A stretch of DNA of 64,000 nt from Bog-473 sp963730785 (GTDB taxonomy: Bacteria > Actinomycetota > Acidimicrobiia > Acidimicrobiales > RAAP-2), in the NCBI GenBank assembly GCA_963730785.1, contig CAVSTF010000010.1, forward strand, positions 558,001-622,000. Direction: 5' to 3'. The position numbers were made by a program, and so were the translations under genes. Within the stretch, counting starts at the first letter, position 1. The number at the start of each line of letters is the position of its first letter. Positions 17,044 through 24,741 of the stretch are shown here, in pieces. The notes beneath the pieces were generated by a model that was given only the letters and a program-made list of their open reading frames with translations, was not told where the DNA came from and did no database searches.

Positions 17044-17547
17044 CTAACTGGCTACGTACACCCCGACGATTGGGGTGAGAACTAGTCCGGCACCAATGAT
17101 CGTGAACGTTGTGCTGGTTGGAGCACCTCCACCGATGCTGATTGAACATACGAGGCTGATGTCGGCGACTGGTCCAGCCGCAAGTTCAGTAAAGCTCGTT
17201 CCCGGTTCTCCGCAGGTACCTGAAATGCCACCAAAGATACTGTTACCTGAAATCGGCCCCTGGCTTAGGCCAATCGTGCACGAGGGACTAGCCGGAATAC
17301 CGATCAGGCAGCCAGTTTCGCTTTGAAATCCGTAATCCAACGTAGTGCTCGCCGATCCCACAAAGGGCTTACCAGCAACGAGTAGCCCATTGAGCGAAAT
17401 GGTAACGGTGCCGTAAGTTGGACCGATGCCCTGCAGATCGACGGTGGCAACTCCAACACCAGCCTGCGCACCCGCAGGCGTTGAGGTGAATGCCAATAAT
17501 CCGATCGGAATCGCACAAAACGCCAAGCACCACCGAACGAGCTTCAC
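17044..17547 (-). CDS. Small secreted protein of unknown function
   Basis: The 167-residue product begins K-L-V-R-W and has a hydrophobic core ending in P-A-G-A-Q-A, a clear Sec signal peptide. The mature region is Gly/Ser/Thr/Ile-rich with alternating strands (V-A-T-V-D-L-Q-G-I-G, T-V-T-I-S-L-N-G) and four Cys, compatible with a beta-sandwich with two disulfides. No family is recognised. GTG at 17547 was preferred over upstream starts because GGGAGGA lies just before it and the signal peptide starts there. The codons look less GC-biased than the backbone genes. It is transcribed alone, downstream of the tRNA-Leu on the same strand. Confidence 0.65.
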   Translation of the reverse strand: MKLVRWCLAFCAIPIGLLAFTSTPAGAQAGVGVATVDLQGIGPTYGTVTISLNGLLVAGKPFVGSASTTLDYGFQSETGCLIGIPASPSCTIGLSQGPISGNSIFGGISGTCGEPGTSFTELAAGPVADISLVCSISIGGGAPTSTTFTIIGAGLVLTPIVGVYVAS

Positions 17548-17751
17548 TGATCCTCCCGCCACCATCCAGGTCAGATTTGAACGTATTTGATTTAACACAA
17601 TTTCAAATGACTGAATAGCCCTCACCCAGGGTGATCCTTATGGCAGCGTGCCTCTGGCGGTGGGAGCAACCGCGCCGAATCTGTTTTACGAGTGTGTGAC
17701 GATTCACCGGCGTGGGGTGTGCGAACACGCCCTGCCCCGGACATTTTTTGG

Positions 17752-17835
17752 TGTCGGAGGGGGGACTTGAACCCCCACGCCCTTGCGGGCACCAGCCCCT
17801 CAAGCTGGCGCGTCTGCCTATTCCGCCACTCCGAC
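17752..17835 (-). tRNA. tRNA-Leu (anticodon GAG)
   Basis: A cloverleaf can be drawn by eye: acceptor GTCGGAG/CTCCGAC, anticodon stem CCAGC/GCTGG with loop TTGAGGG, a long class II variable arm (TGCCCGCAAGGGCG) and T-arm GGGGGTTCAAGTCCCCC. The anticodon GAG reads CTC and CTT. The discriminator is A; the 3' CCA is not encoded (ACAC follows the acceptor). Confidence 0.95.
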
Positions 17836-17904
17836 TGGCCTGCGCCTTGATTGAGCGCCTCGAGAGCGTAGCGCGTGTACCTTCAGGCTCAGATCGGTCT
17901 CGGC

Positions 17905-19725
17905 CTAGGGCCCAGGCAGCGACGGGGTGGTTTTGTCCGAGCGTTCTGGGACTTTGATGGCCCAGAATTGGCCATACCAAAGGAAGCTGTCGCTCGAAGG
18001 CGTGGCCGTGACTCCCCCCACTTTCCGGCTCACGGCCAGGGCGGTCGGCTCGGTGTAGAGCGGCAGGCTCACCACCGCGCTCCAGAGCTGCTGATCGGCC
18101 ATCTGGTAATCGGTGCTGGCCACATTGGGGCTGAGCTGTTGGGAGGCCGTTGTCAACAACTGGTTGAACGTGGAGCTGTCGAAACCGGTCCAGTCCTGTG
18201 AGCCGTTCTGGCCGGGTGGGCCCAACGCATCCGTATACCAACCCAGTGTCTCGCTCAGAAAGGGTGAGGTCGTCCGGGGTATGAGCGCCAGGTCGGCGAA
18301 ACCGTTGGCCAGGATCGATCCTGCCTGCGACGCGCTGGCCGCGTTGTAGGTGGTCACCGTGAAGCCGGCATCAGTGAGCTGATCGACCAACTGCGGAGCG
18401 GTGGCCGTGGCCCAGGGGTCACCGGTATCGATCACCAGGTGCAAGACCAGGGGCAAGCCAAAGGCCGAATGCCACGGGCCGCCGTCCGTCCGCTCCTGAC
18501 CCGACGCCGTCATCAGCTGATCGGCCTGGGCCAGCTCCTGCGTCGACGGGAAGTTCACCTTGCCACCGGCACCAATCAACGTGCTGGTCGTCGAACTGGG
18601 GGGCGCCAGCGAACTGCCGGGACCGATCGTCGTCGTGGTCGACGTGCTCGATGAGTGATAGCCCGACTGACCCTGCGCAAAAATGTGGCTGCTGGCGACC
18701 TGCACGCTGCTGAGCGCCCAATCTGCTTGACGCTGGACCAGCGCCTGGCGATCGACGGAGAGCGAAATGGCGAACCGCTCATCGGGTGAGAGGCGGGTGT
18801 TGGGGCCGCTGGCCATATCGAGCTGGAGGATGGTGCCCGAAAGATTGACCTGACTCTGCACGCCGGGCAGGGAGGTGACCTGACTCAGGAAGGCTGGTGT
18901 GAGCGCGCTGGGTTGGGCCACCTGGACCACACCGGAACGAAGCCACTGCGCCAACTGTTCGGCGCTTTGTGCGACGTGCACCACAATCGCCTTCGAATTG
19001 GGCGGCACGCCCCACCAGTGATGATTCAGGGTCAGGGTGATGGCCTGAGCCGTGACCGAGGAAATGGCAAAGGGGCCACCGGAGAGATCAATGGCCGGAT
19101 CCACGCTGGTGCATGAAGGGTCCCATCCGACCTTCTCCATGATGTGCGCCGGCAAGAGATTGCCGAACAGCATCTGCCAATCGGCGAACTGGGTCTTGAA
19201 CATGACCGTGACGGTCTTGCCCTTGTTGCTGCCCTTGATGGACGAAATATCTCGATACCCCGAAGTGGTGGCCACGGTGGTGGGATCTGAGGTGGCATCG
19301 CCGCGCTGCTGCTCCCAGGCGTACACGAAGTCGGCGGCGGTGATCGGGACGCCGTCGGACCAGATGGCCTTCGGATTCAGGGTGTAGACGATCGTTTCCG
19401 GCTTGGTGCTGACCAGTTCGGACTGGACGATCAAGTTCGGGTTCGGGGTTGGATTGCCCCCCGGGCTGATGGTGAACGGGCTGGGCAGCACGGCCCCGAG
19501 CAGCATGCGGGTGGCCGGCGTATTACCGAGAATGGTGTGCGGGTTGCAGCCGGTTGGGCTCTGCGAAATCCCGAGCGAAATGGTGCCGCCCCGGACCGCG
19601 ACATAGGTCACCGTGGTCTTGGTGGCTCCCGATGCGGAGTCGCGCCGGCCGGCCACCAACGCCAAGACCAGGCCGGGGAGCAGCAGAAAGCGCTGCCACC
19701 GGGGCCAACGGCCCTGGTGCGTCAC
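17905..19725 (-). CDS. Family 5 (oligopeptide/dipeptide-type) extracellular solute-binding protein
   Basis: The 606-residue product has an N-terminal signal sequence (basic R-W-P-R-W-Q-R, then L-L-L-P-G-L-V-L-A-L-V-A-G) but no lipobox Cys. The mature protein shows the SBP_bac_5 pattern: G-G-T-I-S-L-G-I-S, Y-T-L-N-P-K-A-I-W-S-D-G-V-P-I-T-A-A-D-F-V-Y-A-W near 125-145 (the family signature), and a C-terminal lobe ending with L-P-L-Y-T-E. A Ser/Thr/Pro linker near 345-375 is unusual. The GTG start overlaps the secG stop as GTGA, so it is co-transcribed with secG and the glycolytic genes. No permease is adjacent; the oligopeptide ABC operon at 50.7 kb lacks a binding protein and is a possible partner. 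The ligand is unknown. Confidence 0.88.
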   Translation of the reverse strand: MTHQGRWPRWQRFLLLPGLVLALVAGRRDSASGATKTTVTYVAVRGGTISLGISQSPTGCNPHTILGNTPATRMLLGAVLPSPFTISPGGNPTPNPNLIVQSELVSTKPETIVYTLNPKAIWSDGVPITAADFVYAWEQQRGDATSDPTTVATTSGYRDISSIKGSNKGKTVTVMFKTQFADWQMLFGNLLPAHIMEKVGWDPSCTSVDPAIDLSGGPFAISSVTAQAITLTLNHHWWGVPPNSKAIVVHVAQSAEQLAQWLRSGVVQVAQPSALTPAFLSQVTSLPGVQSQVNLSGTILQLDMASGPNTRLSPDERFAISLSVDRQALVQRQADWALSSVQVASSHIFAQGQSGYHSSSTSTTTTIGPGSSLAPPSSTTSTLIGAGGKVNFPSTQELAQADQLMTASGQERTDGGPWHSAFGLPLVLHLVIDTGDPWATATAPQLVDQLTDAGFTVTTYNAASASQAGSILANGFADLALIPRTTSPFLSETLGWYTDALGPPGQNGSQDWTGFDSSTFNQLLTTASQQLSPNVASTDYQMADQQLWSAVVSLPLYTEPTALAVSRKVGGVTATPSSDSFLWYGQFWAIKVPERSDKTTPSLPGP

Positions 19726-19958
19726 TGCAGCCGAAGGTCCAGCGTCAGGGTCGTGAAGGCGAAAATGATGGCGACGGTGACGGTGATGCGGTCGAGGTTG
19801 CGTTCCACCACGGTGGAACCCTGTGCGGCCGCGCCGACGCTGCCACCGAACATGTCGGACAGCCCGCCGCCCTTACCGCTGTGCATGAGGATAAGGAAGA
19901 TCAGGCCGAGCGCTGCCACGATCTCCAGTACGACATAAACCCAGGTTGCTACTGACAC
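19722..19958 (-). CDS. secG: Preprotein translocase subunit SecG
   Basis: SecG stimulates the SecYE channel. The 78-residue protein has two membrane helices (about 5-24 and 52-72) joined by the family loop H-S-G-K-G-G-G-L-S-D-M-F-G-G. The GTG start is supported by GGAGG five bases upstream. It follows tpiA, as in M. tuberculosis (Rv1438-Rv1440), and overlaps the binding-protein gene by four bases. Confidence 0.96.
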   Translation of the reverse strand: MSVATWVYVVLEIVAALGLIFLILMHSGKGGGLSDMFGGSVGAAAQGSTVVERNLDRITVTVAIIFAFTTLTLDLRLQ

Positions 19959-19994
19959 AAAGCCTCCAACAAGGTGCGACTCGCCCGAAACGGC

Positions 19995-20785
19995 CTAGGA
20001 ACGGTAGCAGGCCGCACTGGCCCTAATGATGTCGAGGAAGCTGGCCGCCTCCAAGCTCGCACCGCCCACCAGTAGGCCATCGACGTTGGGCTCGGACATG
20101 AAATCGGCGGCGTTATCGCCCTTCACCGACCCTCCGTACTGGATCCGGATGGCGGCCGGCGGCCTCATCACCCGCCACTTTGGCCACCAGGGACCGGATG
20201 AAGACCGAGGCATCCTCGGCATCCATCGCACTGGCGGCCTGCCCGGTACCGATGGCCCAAAGCGGTTCGTAGGCCACCACGAGGGCCGACCACGACCTCG
20301 GGGGCCAAGCCGTCGAGAGCAGCCAGCACCTGCTGTTCCAGCCTCGCCTCCGTCTTGGCGGCGGCCCGCTCTTCCTCGGATTCACCGACGCAGACGATGG
20401 GCGTCATTTCGTGGCGGACGACGGCCTTGAGGGTGGAGGACACCATCTCGTCGGTCATGCCGTACAGCGTCCGTCGTTCGGAGTGGCCGACGATCACGTA
20501 GGCCGTGCTCATCCGGGCCAGCATGCGGGGACTTACTTCACCCGTGCGGGCTCCGGCATCCTCGTCCGAGCAATGTTGAGCTCCGAGGGCCACCGGAATG
20601 CGTTCCTTTTCAACCAGGGTTTGCACCGTTCGCAGGTCGGTGAACGGTGGGTGGATGCTGACATCGAGCGCAGCCACGTCGTCCGGCTTGACCCGCAGGC
20701 CGAAGTCCCGCATCAGGTGCAGGGCTTCAATGTGATCGTGGTGCATCTTCCAGTTCCCGCTGATCAGCGGGCGGCGGGCACTCAC
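19995..20785 (-). CDS. tpiA: Triosephosphate isomerase, reading frame broken by two single-base insertions
   Basis: TpiA interconverts dihydroxyacetone phosphate and glyceraldehyde 3-phosphate. All parts of the enzyme are present but in three frames: the N-terminus with G-N-W-K-M-H (residues 10-15) and V-G-H-S-E-R-R; then A-Y-E-P-L-W-A-I-G-T-G, which contains the catalytic Glu, in a second frame from about 20284; then I-Q-Y-G-G-S-V-K and V-G-G-A-S-L in a third frame from about 20155. Removing one base at each junction gives about 262 residues, the normal size. GTG at 20785 overlaps the pgk stop (TAGTG). Because the gene is normally essential and both junctions are exact, sequence error is more likely than pseudogenisation. 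Confidence 0.88.
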
Positions 20786-21960
20786 TACCGGGGAGCGTTG
20801 CTGGCGTGACGCAGCGCTTCGAGCGCCGGCAGGTCCCCGCCGTTCTCAATGAACTTCAGGGATGCTCCCCCACCGGTGGAGAGGAAATTCACGGCGCCGG
20901 ACAGTCCCATTTCATCGAGTGCGCTGGCGCTGTCGCCGCCACCGACGACCGAGAAGCCGGCGCAATCAGCCACGGCCTGAGCCACCACGCGGGTGCCTTC
21001 GGCGAAGCGAGCGTCTTCGAACGCGCCGAGTGGCCCATTCCACAACACCGTGCCCGCACTGGACACCACTTCGGCAAAGGCACGGGCCGAGGCCGGGCCG
21101 ATGTCGAGTCCGGTCCAGCCATCCGGCAGGTCACGCTCGGTGATCTTCACGCCACCCCGGGGTCCGACGGCGCCCCCTTGCGGCCCAAAGGTGCCCCCGG
21201 GCTCGAGGGCCCGGGTGTCGGTGGGCAGTCGAATATCGAGTCCGGAATCCAATAGGGCCCGGCAGTCGTCGATGTGCTCTTCATCGAGCAAGGAATTGCC
21301 GATCCGATGACCCATGGCGGCCAGGAAGGTGAAGGCCATTCCGCCCCCGACCACCAGTGTGTCCACCTTGGTGGCCAACACCTTGAGCACTTCGAGCTTG
21401 TCCGCCACCTTGGCCCCACCGACTACGGCCACGAAGGGTCGGGCCGGATCGCCGCAGAGCATGGAACCCAGCACTTCGACTTCCTTTACCATCTGGATTC
21501 CGGCCGCACTGGGTAGGTACTGCGGCGGGCCGACGATGGAGGCGTGGCGTCGATGGGCCACGCCGAAGGCCTCGTCCACGTAGGCATCAAAACCCTTGAT
21601 CAGTTCCTGGGTGAACTCGGGATCGTTGGCCTTCTCGCGGGCATCAAAGCGCAGGTTGTCGCCCAGCTCGATGCCGGGGCACAGCGTCTGTAGGCGCTCG
21701 CGCACCGGGGTCATTTCCCAGCGGGGGTCACGTTTGTTTTCGGGACGTCCCAGGTGCGAGACCGCCACCACTTCGGCACCCTGGTCCTGCAACCAACGCA
21801 AGGTCGGGAGGGCCGCCGTAATGCGGAAGTCATCGGCCACCGTGGCCGTTCCGTCGATGCCGATGTGCAGCGGCACATTGAAGTCGACCCGCACCAGCAC
21901 TCGCTTGCCTTCGAGGTTCGGAAGATCTCCGAGCTGCGGCAGTCCGTCCAGTGCGGTCAT
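20785..21960 (-). CDS. pgk: Phosphoglycerate kinase
   Basis: Pgk transfers phosphate from 1,3-bisphosphoglycerate to ADP. The 391-residue product has the N-terminal substrate-binding stretch R-V-L-V-R-V-D-F-N-V-P-L, the basic-patch segment S-H-L-G-R-P, V-D-E-A-F-G-V-A-H-R near 130, G-G-A-K-V-A-D-K-L near 180, and the C-terminal nucleotide loop G-G-G-D-S-A-S-A-L with S-T-G-G-G-A-S-L-K near 365. It lies four bases after gap and overlaps tpiA by one base, forming the usual gap-pgk-tpiA glycolytic operon. Confidence 0.97.
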   Translation of the reverse strand: MTALDGLPQLGDLPNLEGKRVLVRVDFNVPLHIGIDGTATVADDFRITAALPTLRWLQDQGAEVVAVSHLGRPENKRDPRWEMTPVRERLQTLCPGIELGDNLRFDAREKANDPEFTQELIKGFDAYVDEAFGVAHRRHASIVGPPQYLPSAAGIQMVKEVEVLGSMLCGDPARPFVAVVGGAKVADKLEVLKVLATKVDTLVVGGGMAFTFLAAMGHRIGNSLLDEEHIDDCRALLDSGLDIRLPTDTRALEPGGTFGPQGGAVGPRGGVKITERDLPDGWTGLDIGPASARAFAEVVSSAGTVLWNGPLGAFEDARFAEGTRVVAQAVADCAGFSVVGGGDSASALDEMGLSGAVNFLSTGGGASLKFIENGGDLPALEALRHASNAPR

Positions 21961-21964
21961 GGCC

Positions 21965-22984
21965 TCAGCCTCCTACCAATACGGTGAGATCCACCAATCG
22001 GTTGGAGTAGCCCCATTCGTTGTCGTACCAACCTTCCACCTTGACCAACGACAACTCGTCGTTAATCGGCTGCACCATGGTCAGGCCGGCATCGAAGATG
22101 CAGGAGGCGGGCAGCCCGACAATGTCGCTCGAAACAATCGGGTCTTCGGTGTAATCGAGCACGTGGTCCAGTGGAGGCTTGGCGGCTGCCTCGGCAAAGG
22201 CGGCGTTCACTTCGGCCTTGGAGGGATTGCCCTTCACTACCGCCGTGAAGTCGGTGATCGACCCGGCCGGGATCGGGACCCGCAGCGAAATACCATCCAG
22301 ACGACCCTTCATGGCCGGCAGCACCAGGCCGGTGGCCTTGGCCGCGCCGGTGCTGGTGGGCACAATGTTCACCGCGCCGGCTCGGGCTCGACGCAGATCG
22401 GCATGCGTGAGATCGAGCAGGTTCTGGTCATTGGTGTAGGCGTGGGCGGTCGTCATCAATCCACTGACGATGGTGAAGGCCTCGTCGAGCACCTTGACCA
22501 TGGGAACAAAACAGTTGGTGGTGCACGATGCATTCGAGACCACGAAATGCTTCTCAGGGTCGTACTCATTGTCGTTGACCCCAATGACGAAGGTGGCATC
22601 GGCATCGGAGGACGGGGCCGAAATGATGACCCGCTTGACCGAACCTCCGTGCAGGTGCCCGGCCGCATCGGCCCGGCTGGTGAATCGTCCGGTGGACTCA
22701 ATAACCACGTCGGCGCCCAGGGCATCCCAGGGCAGCTGTTCGGGCTCACGCTCGGCCATGACCCGGATGTGTTGGTCGCCCACCAGTAGGTCGTTGCCCT
22801 CGACATCGACCGAGACCGGCATGCGGCCCTGGGACGAGTCGTAGCGCAAGAGGTGCGCCAAGGTCTCGGGTGAGGTCAGGTCATTGACGCCGACGACCTG
22901 CACATCAGCGCCCGAGGCAAAGGCGGCACGCAAGAAGTTGCGCCCGATCCGTCCGAAGCCATTGATTCCTACCCGCACCGTCAT
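21965..22984 (-). CDS. gap: Glyceraldehyde-3-phosphate dehydrogenase, type I
   Basis: This enzyme oxidises glyceraldehyde 3-phosphate with NAD and phosphate. The 339 residues show the N-terminal Rossmann motif G-I-N-G-F-G-R-I-G-R-N (7-17), the catalytic cysteine in S-N-A-S-C-T-T-N-C, T-A-H-A-Y-T-N-D-Q near 180, and a C-terminal W-Y-D-N-E-W-G-Y-S. The ATG at 22984 has AAGGAAGG upstream. It starts 27 nt after yvcK; in most actinobacterial genomes whiA lies between yvcK and the glycolytic genes, but there is no room for it here. Confidence 0.97.
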   Translation of the reverse strand: MTVRVGINGFGRIGRNFLRAAFASGADVQVVGVNDLTSPETLAHLLRYDSSQGRMPVSVDVEGNDLLVGDQHIRVMAEREPEQLPWDALGADVVIESTGRFTSRADAAGHLHGGSVKRVIISAPSSDADATFVIGVNDNEYDPEKHFVVSNASCTTNCFVPMVKVLDEAFTIVSGLMTTAHAYTNDQNLLDLTHADLRRARAGAVNIVPTSTGAAKATGLVLPAMKGRLDGISLRVPIPAGSITDFTAVVKGNPSKAEVNAAFAEAAAKPPLDHVLDYTEDPIVSSDIVGLPASCIFDAGLTMVQPINDELSLVKVEGWYDNEWGYSNRLVDLTVLVGG

Positions 22985-23011
22985 GTGGACCTTCCTTTTC
23001 TTCCGCCGTGC

Positions 23012-23878
23012 CTATGCCAGCAGACCGGCGAGGGCGTGCGCCAGTTTGACAGGACTGTGGACCAGAACGTTGGAACCTGTCAGATCGGCATCCACCGAAC
23101 GGACAGATGTGCTGCCGAGGGCCATGCCCTGGCTGCTGTCGTATAACACCACGTCGACCGGGACACCATGCCTCGCCAGGGCTTCTACGTGATCCGCCAC
23201 GTCGAAGCGGGCCGTCTCGGGGAGCTGCGGTCTCAGGTTGCACACGAAGACACGCTGCCCGTCCGCCCGGGCCACCGCATCGGCAATTCCTTGCACCGCG
23301 GCTGCGGCCAACACGCTGGTGAAGAGGGAACCAGGCCCGATGATGATCTGGTCGGCCGCCATAATCCGCTCCACCGCCAGGAAAGGTGGCTGGGCATCAC
23401 CGGGCACCAGCGACACCGACTCAATGTCGCCCGCCCGGGACACGGCCACCTGACCCGCCACTTCCCCATGCACCCCGTCGGACTTCAGCACCACCCGTTC
23501 GACCGTGGCCGGCAACACATCACCTTGCGCCCCCAGCAGATCGGCGGCGGCTCGGACCCCGGCCACCAGGTCGCCGGTGGACTCAACCAAACCGGCCAGG
23601 ATCAAGTTGCCCAGCGCATGTCCGGCCAACTCCCCCTCTTCGAACCGGTGCTCGAAGGCCCGAGCCAGGGCGGAATCCTCGGCGGCCAGCGCCACCAGGC
23701 ACTTGCGCATGTCACCCAGCGCCACCACGTTGAGCAGCTCGCGCAGGCGTCCGCTACTGCCGCCATCATCGGCCACCGACACCACACCCGTCAGTTGACC
23801 GGCGTAGCGCCGCGCCGCCCGGAGCGTCACCGCCGTCCCGTGTCCGCCCCCGAGGGCGACCACCGCCGGCCCGGTCAT
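23012..23878 (-). CDS. yvcK: YvcK/CofD-like protein (gluconeogenesis factor family)
   Basis: YvcK proteins bind UDP-sugars and control carbon flux and cell-wall synthesis in Bacillus; the mycobacterial homologue CuvA has a cell-envelope role. The 288-residue product carries V-V-A-L-G-G-G-H-G near residue 7, V-V-S-V-A-D-D-G-G-S-S-G-R-L-R near 33-47, G-D-M-R-K-C-L-V-A-L, G-N-L-I-L-A-G and I-I-I-G-P-G-S-L-F-T-S-V-L near 190, all family landmarks. It overlaps rapZ as ATGA. The C-terminus is shorter than in Bacillus YvcK. Confidence 0.94.
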   Translation of the reverse strand: MTGPAVVALGGGHGTAVTLRAARRYAGQLTGVVSVADDGGSSGRLRELLNVVALGDMRKCLVALAAEDSALARAFEHRFEEGELAGHALGNLILAGLVESTGDLVAGVRAAADLLGAQGDVLPATVERVVLKSDGVHGEVAGQVAVSRAGDIESVSLVPGDAQPPFLAVERIMAADQIIIGPGSLFTSVLAAAAVQGIADAVARADGQRVFVCNLRPQLPETARFDVADHVEALARHGVPVDVVLYDSSQGMALGSTSVRSVDADLTGSNVLVHSPVKLAHALAGLLA

Positions 23879-24741
23879 CGATCGACGTCCCGGTGGAAGA
23901 CCGAGACCGGATGTCCGTGATCGCCGAATCGCCGAGCCAACGCTTCGGTCAACGCCACCGAACGATGCCGCCCGCCGGTGCAGCCCATGGCGATGGTCAG
24001 GTAGGACTTCCCTTCCCGCACGAACGACGGCAGGGTGCTGGTCAAAAGGTCGTCCACCTTGTCCAGAAAGTCCTGGGTTTCGGGCTGGGACATCACGTAG
24101 TCCCGCACCGGTTCATCGAGTCCGCTGAAGGGCCGCAGCTCTTCGACCCAGTACGGATTGGGGAGGAATCGGCAGTCGAAGACGACGTCGACATCGAGGG
24201 GGATGCCGTGTTTGTACCCGAACGACACCAGGGACGTCTGCATGGCGCTGGACCCGCCCTCGTCGCCGAAGGCCTCCAGAATCCGGGTGCGCAGCTGGTT
24301 GGAATTGAGATCACTGGTATCGATCAACAGGTCCGATCGATCCCGTACGGCCGCCAGCAGTAGGCGCTCGTCGGCAATGGACTGCTCCACTCCGGTGGCC
24401 GCCAGCGGGTGACGGCGCCGGGTGCCCTCGTAACGGCGGACCAGGACGTCATCGCTGGCCTCAAGGAAGAGAACCCGCACCCGGTTGCGATCCGCCCGCA
24501 GGGCGTCGAGCACCGTGGGCAAGTCCTCGAAATAGTCAGACCCGGTGCTGCCTCCGCCCCGCCCGATGACCAGCGCCACCCGCTGGATTTCCGAACCGGG
24601 GAGGTCGATCATTTCGGCCATCTTCATGATGAGGGCCGCCGGCAGGTTGTCGATCACGAACCAGCCGAGGTCTTCGAGAGTTGCCGCGGCCGTCGACCGG
24701 CCTGCTCCTGACATCCCCGTCACTACGAGGAATTCGCTCAC
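23875..24741 (-). CDS. rapZ: RapZ/YvcJ-family nucleotide-binding protein
   Basis: RapZ-family P-loop proteins bind nucleotides and, in E. coli, act as an RNA adaptor controlling glucosamine-6-phosphate synthase. The 288-residue product starts with V-T-G-M-S-G-A-G-R-S-T (Walker A with Arg where Lys is canonical, common in actinobacterial members), followed by D-N-L-P-A near 33. The conserved C-terminal domain has S-F-G-Y-K-H-G near 175, V-F-D-C-R-F-L-P-N-P-Y-W near 187 and A-M-G-C-T-G-G-R-H-R-S-V near 255. The GTG start overlaps the uvrC stop as GTGA. The uvrC-rapZ-yvcK order is conserved. Confidence 0.95.
   Translation of the reverse strand: MSEFLVVTGMSGAGRSTAAATLEDLGWFVIDNLPAALIMKMAEMIDLPGSEIQRVALVIGRGGGSTGSDYFEDLPTVLDALRADRNRVRVLFLEASDDVLVRRYEGTRRRHPLAATGVEQSIADERLLLAAVRDRSDLLIDTSDLNSNQLRTRILEAFGDEGGSSAMQTSLVSFGYKHGIPLDVDVVFDCRFLPNPYWVEELRPFSGLDEPVRDYVMSQPETQDFLDKVDDLLTSTLPSFVREGKSYLTIAMGCTGGRHRSVALTEALARRFGDHGHPVSVFHRDVDR

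Noticed and set aside
17700..17752. Intrinsic terminator after tRNA-Leu(GAG)
   Set aside because: A GC-rich stem with mismatches can be drawn, but the A-run is on the wrong side and no T-tract follows it on the minus strand.
21596..22789. A 397-codon plus-strand open frame opposite pgk and gap
   Set aside because: It is antisense to two well-conserved glycolytic genes and has no family features.
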